NCBI RefSeq assembly: GCF_001514115.1
Contig: NZ_KQ948466.1
Span: forward strand, 219,180 to 283,179
Direction: 5' to 3'
From: Streptomyces olivochromogenes
Lineage (GTDB): Bacteria; Actinomycetota; Actinomycetes; Streptomycetales; Streptomycetaceae
DNA length: 64,000 bases
Positions 14,690 to 21,786 of the stretch are shown piece by piece (within the stretch, counting starts at the first letter, position 1; each line of letters opens with the position of its first letter). A program made the translations under genes and the position numbers. Under the pieces are notes generated by a model. That model made no database searches. It saw nothing but the letters and a program-made list of their open reading frames with translations, and had not been told where the DNA came from.

Positions 14690-17113
14690 ATGCGCATCCG
14701 CCCCAGACGGTTCGCCGTCCTGGCCGTAGCCCTGCTCACCGCCTCGGCCGCGCTGCCCGCGACCGCAGCGAACGGCCAGGAGCGTCAGCACTCTCCGTCC
14801 CACCCGTCCGCCGGCGGTCTGTCCGCCGTGATCCGCTACACCGAGTACGGCATTCCGCACATCCTCGCGCAGAACTACGCGGACCTCGGCTTCGGCACCG
14901 GCTGGGCGCAGGCCGCCGACCAGGTGTGCACCCTCGCCGACGGGTTCGTGACCGTACGCGGCGAACGCTCCCGCTTCTTCGGTCCCGACGCGGAGCCCGA
15001 CGGTTCGCTGTCCTCGGCGGCCGAGAACCTCTCCAGCGACCTCTACTTCCGCGGCGTGCGGGCGACGGGCACCGTGGAGAAACTGCTCGCGGAGCCCGCG
15101 CCACGGGGTCCGAGCCGCGATTCCAAGGCTCTGATGCGGGGCTGGGCGACCGGTTACAACGCCTGGCTCGCCCAGAACCGGATCACCGATCCGGCCTGCC
15201 GGGGCGCCTCCTGGGTCCGGCCCGTGACCGCGGTGGACGTGGCCGCGCGTACCTTCGCGCTGGCGGTGCTCGGCGGTCAGGGCCGCGCGGTCGACGGCAT
15301 CACGGCCGCGCGGCCGCCCGCGACGACCGCCGCGCGTACGGCCGTCGGCATACCCGACGCGAAGAGTGCCGCGCGCGCCGCCCGAAAACTCTTCGACACC
15401 GCCGACATGGGGTCCAACGCGGTCGCCTTCAGCGGTGCCACCACGGCGAACGGCCGTGGGCTGCTGCTGGGCAACCCGCACTACCCGTGGCAGGGCGGCC
15501 GTCGTTTCTGGCAGTCGCAGCAGACGATCCCCGGCGAGCTGAACGTGGCGGGCGGCGCGCTGCTCGGCTCCACCACGGTCTCCATCGGGCGCAACGCACG
15601 GGTGGCCTGGAGCCATACCGTCGCCACCGGCGTCACGCTCAACCTCCATCAGCTGACGCTGGATCCGGCCGACCCCACGACGTACCTGGTAGACGGGAAG
15701 CCGGAGCGGATGACGAGGCGGACCGTCACCGTCGAGACGCGGGGCGGCCCGCCGGTCACCCGTGCCCAGTGGTGGACCCGCTACGGCCCGGTCGTCACCT
15801 CGCTCGGCGCGGGACTCCCGCTGCCCTGGACGTCCACGACGGCGTACGCCCTCAACGACCCCAACGCCGAGAATCTGCGCGCCCCCGACACCGCCCTCGG
15901 CTTCGGCCGGGCCCGCGGCACGGCCGACGTCCTCACGACGCTGAGGCGCACACAGGGGCTGCCCTGGATCAACACGGTCGCCGCCGACTCGGGCGGGCAC
16001 TCGCTGTTCACGCAGTCGCAGGTACTGCCGCGTATCACCGACGAGTTGGCCCAGCGCTGCTCGACGGCGCTCGGCAAGGCCCTCTACCCGTCGTCCGGTA
16101 TCGCGGTCCTCGACGGCTCCCGCGGCGACTGCGCGCCGGGCACCGACCCCGACGCCGTACAGCCCGGGATCTTCGGGCCCGCGAAGATGCCGGTCCTGAA
16201 GGACGCGCCGTACGCGGAGAACTCCAACGACAGTGCCTGGCTGGCCAATACGGACCGGCCGCTCACCGGGTACGAACGGGTCTTCGGGTCGATCGGCTCG
16301 CCGCTGTCGACCCGTGCGCGGGGCGCGAAGGCGGACGTGTCCGCGATGGCCGCGACGGGAGAGCTGACCGTACGGGACCTACAGGCGCAGCAGTTCGCGA
16401 ACCGGGCGACCTCGGGCGACCTCATCGCCGACGACACGGCCCGCGCGTGTGCCTCGTTGCCCGGCGGGACGGCGACGGGCAGCGACGGCAGGGCCGTTGA
16501 CGTGAGCGAGGCGTGCGGTGTGCTGAAGGCGTGGGACCACTCCATGAAGACCGGCAGCCGGGGCGCACTGCTCTTCGACCGGTTCTGGCGGCGACTGACC
16601 GCCACGACCGCGACCGCGCAGCTCTGGAAGGTCCCGTTCTCGGCGGCGGACCCCGTGCACACGCCCAACACGCTCAACACCGAAGCGCCCGGCGTGGCCA
16701 CGGCCCTCGCCGACGCGGTGAGCGAGCTGCGGGCGGCGGGCATCGCGCTGGACGCGACGCTCGGCGCGCACCAGGTCGTCGTCCGGGGCGAGCAGCGCAT
16801 CCCCGTGCCGGGCGGCACGGAGTCGCTCGGCGTGTGGAACAAGGTCGAGCCGGTGTGGGACGTGGCGGCCGGCGGCTACACCGAGGTCACCACGGGGTCC
16901 TCGTACATCCAGGCCGTCGGGTGGGACGGCGGCCGCTGCCCGGTCGCCCGTACGCTGCTGGCCTACTCCCAGTCGTCGAATCCGAACTCGCCGCACTTCA
17001 GCGACCAGACGCGGCTGTTCTCCGAGGGGAAGTGGGTCACCTCCCGGTTCTGCGAGAAGGAGATCCTGTCCTCGCCCGGGCTGCGGGTGATCCGCGTGGG
17101 CGAACAGCGCTGA
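14690..17113 (+). CDS. Secreted penicillin acylase family protein (AHL/lipopeptide acylase-like)
   Basis: An 807-residue Ntn-hydrolase precursor. The signal peptide (MRIRPRRF, a hydrophobic core, and ALPATAANG) is followed by the alpha chain starting AVIRYTEYGIPHILA. The GSNAVAFSG motif puts the autocatalytic cleavage before Ser242, which becomes the N-terminal nucleophile of the beta chain. RGLLLGNPHYPW and NSNDSAWLAN further support the family. Total length and layout match Streptomyces AhlM (acyl-homoserine-lactone acylase, about 804 residues) and aculeacin A acylase, which remove fatty acyl chains from signals or lipopeptides. The ATG at 14690 is chosen for its GGAGG site and signal peptide. 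It ends at a strong bidirectional terminator. Confidence 0.88.
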   Translation: MRIRPRRFAVLAVALLTASAALPATAANGQERQHSPSHPSAGGLSAVIRYTEYGIPHILAQNYADLGFGTGWAQAADQVCTLADGFVTVRGERSRFFGPDAEPDGSLSSAAENLSSDLYFRGVRATGTVEKLLAEPAPRGPSRDSKALMRGWATGYNAWLAQNRITDPACRGASWVRPVTAVDVAARTFALAVLGGQGRAVDGITAARPPATTAARTAVGIPDAKSAARAARKLFDTADMGSNAVAFSGATTANGRGLLLGNPHYPWQGGRRFWQSQQTIPGELNVAGGALLGSTTVSIGRNARVAWSHTVATGVTLNLHQLTLDPADPTTYLVDGKPERMTRRTVTVETRGGPPVTRAQWWTRYGPVVTSLGAGLPLPWTSTTAYALNDPNAENLRAPDTALGFGRARGTADVLTTLRRTQGLPWINTVAADSGGHSLFTQSQVLPRITDELAQRCSTALGKALYPSSGIAVLDGSRGDCAPGTDPDAVQPGIFGPAKMPVLKDAPYAENSNDSAWLANTDRPLTGYERVFGSIGSPLSTRARGAKADVSAMAATGELTVRDLQAQQFANRATSGDLIADDTARACASLPGGTATGSDGRAVDVSEACGVLKAWDHSMKTGSRGALLFDRFWRRLTATTATAQLWKVPFSAADPVHTPNTLNTEAPGVATALADAVSELRAAGIALDATLGAHQVVVRGEQRIPVPGGTESLGVWNKVEPVWDVAAGGYTEVTTGSSYIQAVGWDGGRCPVARTLLAYSQSSNPNSPHFSDQTRLFSEGKWVTSRFCEKEILSSPGLRVIRVGEQR

Positions 17114-17120
17114 CGGCAGC

Positions 17121-17156
17121 GGGGTGGTCCCTGCCCGGGCGGGCGGGGACCACCCC
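17121..17156. terminator. Strong bidirectional hairpin terminator
   Basis: A 16-bp stem with one mismatch (GGGGTGGTCCCTGCCC pairing with GGGCGGGGACCACCCC) has a 4-nt loop. It lies between the convergent acylase (stop 17113) and acyl-CoA synthetase (stop 17178), so it can serve both genes. Confidence 0.8.
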
Positions 17157-17177
17157 GGTCGCACCCCGCTCCGCTGT

Positions 17178-18728
17178 TCACACCGCTCGCGTACGGCCCT
17201 CCCAGTAGGGATCCCGCAGGCGCCGCTTGTACAGCTTCCCGTTCGGGTCGCGCGGCATCGACGCGATGAAGTCGACGCTCTTGGGGCGCTTGTACCCGGC
17301 GAGCAGGCGCTCGCAGTGGCCGAGGATGTCGGCGGCGAGGGCCGGCCCCGGCTCGTGGCCCGGGGCGGGCTCGACGACGGCCTTGACCTCCTCGCCCCAG
17401 TCGTCGTGCGGGATGCCGAAGGCGGCCGCGTCGGCGACGGCGGGGTGGGAGAGCAGCGCGGCCTCGATCTCGGCCGGGTAGATGTTGACCCCACCCGAGA
17501 TGATCATGTCGATCTTGCGGTCACGGAGGAAGAGATAGCCGTCCTCGTCGAGACAGCCCAGGTCACCCACGGTGAAGAAGTCGCCGATGCGGTTCTTCTT
17601 CGTCTTGCTCTCGTCCTTGTGGTACGAGAATCCGCCGGTGCTCATCTTCATGTAGACGGTGCCGAGTTCACCGGGCGGCAGCCGGTTGCCGTCGTCGTCG
17701 AAGACGGCGAGTTCGCTGATGGGCCAGGCCTTGCCGACCGTGCCGGGCTTCTTCAGCCAGTCCTCGGTGGTCGCGAAGGCGCCGCCGCCCTCACTGGCCG
17801 CGTAGTACTCCTCGACGCTGTGGCCCCACCACTCGATCATGGCCCGTTTCACATGGTCCGGGCACGGGGCGGCGCCATGGATGGCGTGGCGCATCGAGGA
17901 GACGTCGTAGCGAGCCTTCACCTCGTCGGGCAGTGCCAGCAGCCGGTGGAACTGGGTCGGGACCATGTGGGTGTGGGTGCAGGCGTGGGCGTCGATGACG
18001 CGGAGCATCTCCTCGGGTGTCCACTTGTCCATCAGCACCAGGCGGTGCCCGATGTGCAGGGACGCGCCCGCGAACTGGAGTACGGCGGTGTGGTACAGCG
18101 GTGAGCAGACCAGGTGCACGTTGTCGTCGTACGGCCTGATGCCGAAGATGCCGAGGAAGCCGCCGAGGTACGACTCCTCGGGGAGCTTTCCGGGCAGCGG
18201 GCGCCGGATGCCGCGCGGGCGGCCCGTGGTGCCCGAGGTGTAGTTCATGACCCAGCCGAGGGTGCGGCCGGCGGGCGCCGAGTCGGGCTGTGCGTCGAGG
18301 AGTTCGGCGTACGGCCTAAAGCCCGCCACCGTGCCCACCGCGTACCGCTGCGTCGCGGGAAGCTTCGCCTCGTCGGCGGCGTGGCGGGCGGCATCGGCGA
18401 ACCGTTCGTGGGCGATCAGCACCTTGGCGCCCGAGTCGGAGACGATCCAGGCGATCTCGGGGCCGACGAGGTGGTGGTTGACCGGCACCAGGTAGAGGCC
18501 GGCCTGGGAGGCGGCGAGGTAGGCGACGAAGAACTCGACGCCGTTGGGCAGGACGACCGCGAAGGCGTCGCCGCGTTCGAGTCCCGCGGCGCGCAGACCG
18601 TGGACGAGCCGGTTGGCCGCGGCGTGCAGCCGGCCCGCGGTCCACTCGTCCCCGTCCGGGGTGATGAGGACCGTCCGCCCTGGGTCGGCGGTGGCCTGGG
18701 CCCAGAAGCCGTTGGGTGAGGTGCTCAT
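17178..18728 (-). CDS. Acyl-CoA synthetase
   Basis: A 516-residue adenylate-forming ligase. It has MNYTSGTTGRPRGIRRP near residue 165, YYAASEGGG as adenine motif, FFTVGDLGCLDEDGYLFLRDR, MIISGGVNIYPAEIEAAL, and the terminal lysine in MPRDPNGKLYKRRL. It is the second gene of a two-gene operon: its ATG overlaps the stop of the nitronate-monooxygenase-type gene (ATGA at 18725-18728). The pair shares one upstream operator palindrome with the crotonase gene, so it probably belongs to the same catabolic regulon. Reading through to the annotated stop gives a full-length enzyme, and the downstream terminator at 17121 fits. The substrate is unknown. Confidence 0.88.
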   Translation of the reverse strand: MSTSPNGFWAQATADPGRTVLITPDGDEWTAGRLHAAANRLVHGLRAAGLERGDAFAVVLPNGVEFFVAYLAASQAGLYLVPVNHHLVGPEIAWIVSDSGAKVLIAHERFADAARHAADEAKLPATQRYAVGTVAGFRPYAELLDAQPDSAPAGRTLGWVMNYTSGTTGRPRGIRRPLPGKLPEESYLGGFLGIFGIRPYDDNVHLVCSPLYHTAVLQFAGASLHIGHRLVLMDKWTPEEMLRVIDAHACTHTHMVPTQFHRLLALPDEVKARYDVSSMRHAIHGAAPCPDHVKRAMIEWWGHSVEEYYAASEGGGAFATTEDWLKKPGTVGKAWPISELAVFDDDGNRLPPGELGTVYMKMSTGGFSYHKDESKTKKNRIGDFFTVGDLGCLDEDGYLFLRDRKIDMIISGGVNIYPAEIEAALLSHPAVADAAAFGIPHDDWGEEVKAVVEPAPGHEPGPALAADILGHCERLLAGYKRPKSVDFIASMPRDPNGKLYKRRLRDPYWEGRTRAV

Positions 18729-19837
18729 GACCGTTCGCCCCTTCCCGCGATCCGGTTGACGCGCTCGACGGCCCGCTCGAAGCCGCTCGTCAGGTCGTCG
18801 AAGACGGCCTGGACACTGCGCTCGCTGTTCATCCGCCCGACGATCTGCCCGACCGGCGTCCCGAGCAGCGGTTCCACCTCGTACTTCTGGATCCGGGAGA
18901 CCGCCTCGGCCACCAGCAGCCCCTGGAGCGGCATGGGGAGCGTGCCGGGGCCGTTCGGGTCGTCCCAGGCGTCGGTCCACTCGGTGCGCAGCTGGCGCGC
19001 GGGCTTGCCGGTCAGCGCGCGCGAGCGGACGGTGTCGCCGGACCCGGCGGCGAGCAGCTTGCGGGTCACGGCGGGCGCGTGCATGTCCGCTTCCGTGACG
19101 GTCAGCCACAGGGAGCCGAGCCACACCCCCTGGGCGCCTAGGCTGAGGGCGGCGGCCACCTGCTGTCCGCTGCCGATGCCGCCCGCCGCCAGCACGGGCA
19201 ACGGGTCGACGGCGTCGACGACTTCGGGGGTGAGCACCATCGAGGCGATCTCGCCGGTGTGGCCGCCCGCCTCGTAGCCCTGCGCGACGACGACGTCGAT
19301 GCCCGCCTCGGCGTGTTTGCGCGCGTGCCGGGCGCTGCCGGCGAGGGCCGCGACGAGTACCCCGCGCTCGTGGGCGCGTTCGACCACGTCGGCGGGTGGC
19401 GAGCCCAGCGCGTTGGCGAGCAGTTTGATCGGGTAGTCGAAGGCGACGTCGAGCTGGGAGCGGGCGACCTGTTCCATCCAGCCGGTGATGCGCCAGCCGG
19501 ACGCCTCGCCCTCGGCGAGTTCGGGCACGCCGTACTTGGCGAGGGTGTCCCTGACGTACTGCCGGTGCCCCTCGGGGATCATCGCCTCGACGTCGGCTTC
19601 CGTCACCCCCTCGACCTTCTTCGCGGGCATGACGACGTCCAGGCCGTACGGTTTGCCGTCGACGTTCGCCTCGATCCAGTCGAGGTCGCGCTTCAGGTCG
19701 TCGGGGGCGGTGTAGCGGACCGCGCCGAGCACACCGAATCCGCCCGCGCGACTGATGGCCGCGGCGACGGCGGGAAACGGCGTGAAGCCGAAAATGGCGT
19801 GCTCGACTCCCAGTTTCTTGCTCAGCTCCGTCTGCAT
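18725..19837 (-). CDS. Nitronate monooxygenase family flavoprotein
   Basis: A 370-residue FMN-dependent TIM-barrel protein of the 2-nitropropane dioxygenase/NPD family. Signatures are FPAVAAAISRAGGFGVLG at the N-terminus, AGIDVVVAQGYEAGGHTG (the catalytic-region His in GGHTG) and LPVLAAGGIGSGQQVAAAL with the phosphate-binding GSLWLTVTEA downstream. In mycobacterial cholesterol loci a related flavoprotein (Rv3553) acts as an enoyl-type reductase in ring degradation, so the nitronate label may be misleading here. It is first in an operon with an acyl-CoA synthetase. A 17-bp palindrome at 19880, 43 bp before the ATG, is shared with the crotonase promoter. Confidence 0.85.
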   Translation of the reverse strand: MQTELSKKLGVEHAIFGFTPFPAVAAAISRAGGFGVLGAVRYTAPDDLKRDLDWIEANVDGKPYGLDVVMPAKKVEGVTEADVEAMIPEGHRQYVRDTLAKYGVPELAEGEASGWRITGWMEQVARSQLDVAFDYPIKLLANALGSPPADVVERAHERGVLVAALAGSARHARKHAEAGIDVVVAQGYEAGGHTGEIASMVLTPEVVDAVDPLPVLAAGGIGSGQQVAAALSLGAQGVWLGSLWLTVTEADMHAPAVTRKLLAAGSGDTVRSRALTGKPARQLRTEWTDAWDDPNGPGTLPMPLQGLLVAEAVSRIQKYEVEPLLGTPVGQIVGRMNSERSVQAVFDDLTSGFERAVERVNRIAGRGERS

Positions 19838-19879
19838 GGCCGCAGAATGCCGCAGTCCCCCGGACGAGGGAAGGCCTTT

Positions 19880-19896
19880 TCTGATGCTCCGTCAGA
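19880..19896. promoter_or_regulatory. Operator palindrome TCTGAT-N5-GTCAGA
   Basis: Arms match at 5 of 6 positions with a 5-bp spacer (GCTCC), 43 bp upstream of the flavoprotein ATG. The surrounding TTT before and TTTCT after are identical to those of the site at 10996. This makes a second instance of the same operator. Confidence 0.6.
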
Positions 19897-19966
19897 TTTC
19901 TGGCCAGTCCCTCGACCGGGTCCCAGACCGCGCGCCACACCGACGGCACGCGACCGACCGGCAGAG

Positions 19967-21526
19967 CTAGTCGTCCCCGCCCTCCAGTACGGCCATGGCC
20001 GCGTTGTGCCCGGGCACCCCGCTCACGCCGCCGCCGCGCACCGCGCCCGCCCCGCACAGCAGGACGTTCGCGTGCCGGGTCTCGACGCCCCAGCGGCCCG
20101 TGCCCTCCTGGGCGTACGGGAAGGCGAGGTCGCGGTGGAAGATGTTGCCGCCGGGCAACCGCAGGTCGCGCTCCAGGTCGAGCGGGGTCTTCGCCTCGAT
20201 GCAGGGGCGGCCGTCCGCGTCGGTGGCCAGGCAGTCGGCGAGCGGTTCGGCGAGGTGCGCCTCCAGCTGCGCCAGCGTCGACTTCAGCAGCTCCGCCCGT
20301 ACGGCGTCGTTGTCCCGCTCGAACAGCCGGGCAGGTGTGTGCAAGCCGAAGAGGGTGAGGGTCTGGTACCCCTGCTCGACCAGGTCCTGGCCGAGGATGC
20401 TCGGGTCGGTGAGGGAGTGGCAGTAGATCTCGGAGGGCGGCGCGGTGGGCAGCTCACCCGACGCGGCCTGCGCGTGGGCGGTCGCCAACTGCTCGTAGCC
20501 CTCGGCGATGTGGAAGGTGCCGGAGAACGCCTCGCGCGGGTCGACCGAGGTGTCGCGCAGCCTCGGCAACCGCTTGAGCAGCATGTTGACCTTCAGCTGG
20601 GCGCCCTCGGCGGGGGTCGGCGGTTCGTCGCCGGTGAGGTGCGCGAGTTCCTGCGGCGAGGCGTTCACGAGGACGTGCCGGGCCGGGACGACGCCCTCGC
20701 CGTCCGCGGTGCGGTAGGTGACCTCGGCGGCCCGCCCGTCGGTCTCGATGCGCACCGCCTCGTGGCCGGTGACGATCACGGCGCCCGCGGCGCGCGCCGC
20801 CGCGGCCATCGCGTCGGTGAGGGCGCCCATGCCGCCGACCGGCACGTCCCAGGCGCCGGTGCCGCCGCCGATCACGTGGTACAGGAAGCAGCGGTTCTGG
20901 CGCAGGGACGGGTCGTGGGCGTCCGCGAAGGTCCCGATGAGCGCGTCGGTGAGGACGACACCGCGTACGAGGTCGTCGGCGAAGTTCTCCTCCACGGCGA
21001 CACCGACCGGCTCCTCGAAGAGGACCCGCCAGGCCTCCTCGTCGTCGATGCGGGCGCGCAGTTCCTCGCGGGTGGGCAGCGGTTCGGTGAGCGTCGGGAA
21101 GACCTGCTGGGCGACCCGGCCGGTCATGCCGTAGAAGCGCTGCCACGCCTCGTACTCGCGGTCCGAGCCGGTCAGGCGCGCGAAGGCCTCGCGGGTGCGG
21201 CGCTCGCCACCGCCGACGAGCAGGCCGGTGGGCCGTCCGCCGCGTTCGACGGGCGTGTACGAGGACACGGTGCGGCCCCGCACGCGGAAGTCGAGGCTCA
21301 GATCCCGCACGATCTTCCGGGGCAGCAGGCTGACCAGGTAGGAGTAGCGCGACAGCCGGGCGTCGACTCCGGCGAACGGCCGGGTGGACACGGCGGCGCC
21401 GCCGGTGGTCCCCAGGCGCTCGAGCACGAGCACGGACCGGCCGGCCCGGGCCAGGTAGGCGGCGGCGACGAGTCCGTTGTGGCCCCCGCCGACGATCACG
21501 ACGTCGTATCCCTCGTGTGCAGGCAT
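19967..21526 (-). CDS. FAD-dependent oxidoreductase of the phytoene desaturase family
   Basis: A 519-residue flavoprotein. The N-terminal dinucleotide-binding motif is YDVVIVGGGHNGLVAAAYLARAG (GxGxxG at about 13-18) followed by VLVLERLGTTGGAA, the RxGG-like segment of the amine-oxidase/carotenoid-desaturase fold. The C-terminal FAD-binding block is VLLCGAGAVRGGGVSGVPGHNAA, typical of this family. No carotenoid genes adjoin it, and many actinobacterial members of this subgroup have no known substrate. The ATG at 21526 begins the homologous sequence, and upstream in-frame codons are repeat-derived. It lies just upstream of the flavoprotein/synthetase operon on the same strand but 130 bp away, so it is probably separate. 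Confidence 0.85.
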   Translation of the reverse strand: MPAHEGYDVVIVGGGHNGLVAAAYLARAGRSVLVLERLGTTGGAAVSTRPFAGVDARLSRYSYLVSLLPRKIVRDLSLDFRVRGRTVSSYTPVERGGRPTGLLVGGGERRTREAFARLTGSDREYEAWQRFYGMTGRVAQQVFPTLTEPLPTREELRARIDDEEAWRVLFEEPVGVAVEENFADDLVRGVVLTDALIGTFADAHDPSLRQNRCFLYHVIGGGTGAWDVPVGGMGALTDAMAAAARAAGAVIVTGHEAVRIETDGRAAEVTYRTADGEGVVPARHVLVNASPQELAHLTGDEPPTPAEGAQLKVNMLLKRLPRLRDTSVDPREAFSGTFHIAEGYEQLATAHAQAASGELPTAPPSEIYCHSLTDPSILGQDLVEQGYQTLTLFGLHTPARLFERDNDAVRAELLKSTLAQLEAHLAEPLADCLATDADGRPCIEAKTPLDLERDLRLPGGNIFHRDLAFPYAQEGTGRWGVETRHANVLLCGAGAVRGGGVSGVPGHNAAMAVLEGGDD

Positions 21527-21647
21527 GGTTCTTCGTAGCACGCGATGATCTAGAACGGCCAGAGGTACGCGGCACCCGGCGGGCGTCCGGACGGGGCACG
21601 AGCGCGGGCATCCGCCCCGGCGTGGCCTTCGCCACCGTCGGCCGCGA

Positions 21648-21728
21648 CACCGCCGTATGGCCGGTCCGTCGACCACGGCACCGCCGTATGGCCGGTCCGC
21701 CGACCACGACACCGCCGTATGGCCGGTG
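21648..21728. repeat. 31-bp tandem repeat, about 2.6 copies
   Basis: Copies begin at 21648, 21679 and 21710 with CACCGCCGTATGGCCGG. The first two full units differ at only a couple of positions, and the third is cut off after about 19 bp. The array lies in the 260-bp gap between the kinase stop and the FAD oxidoreductase start. No gene was seen there. Confidence 0.7.
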
Positions 21729-21786
21729 CCGTCCCTCGAACAGGGCGGGCACACCCCCGCCCCCGCACGGGACGCACGGGAGCCCC

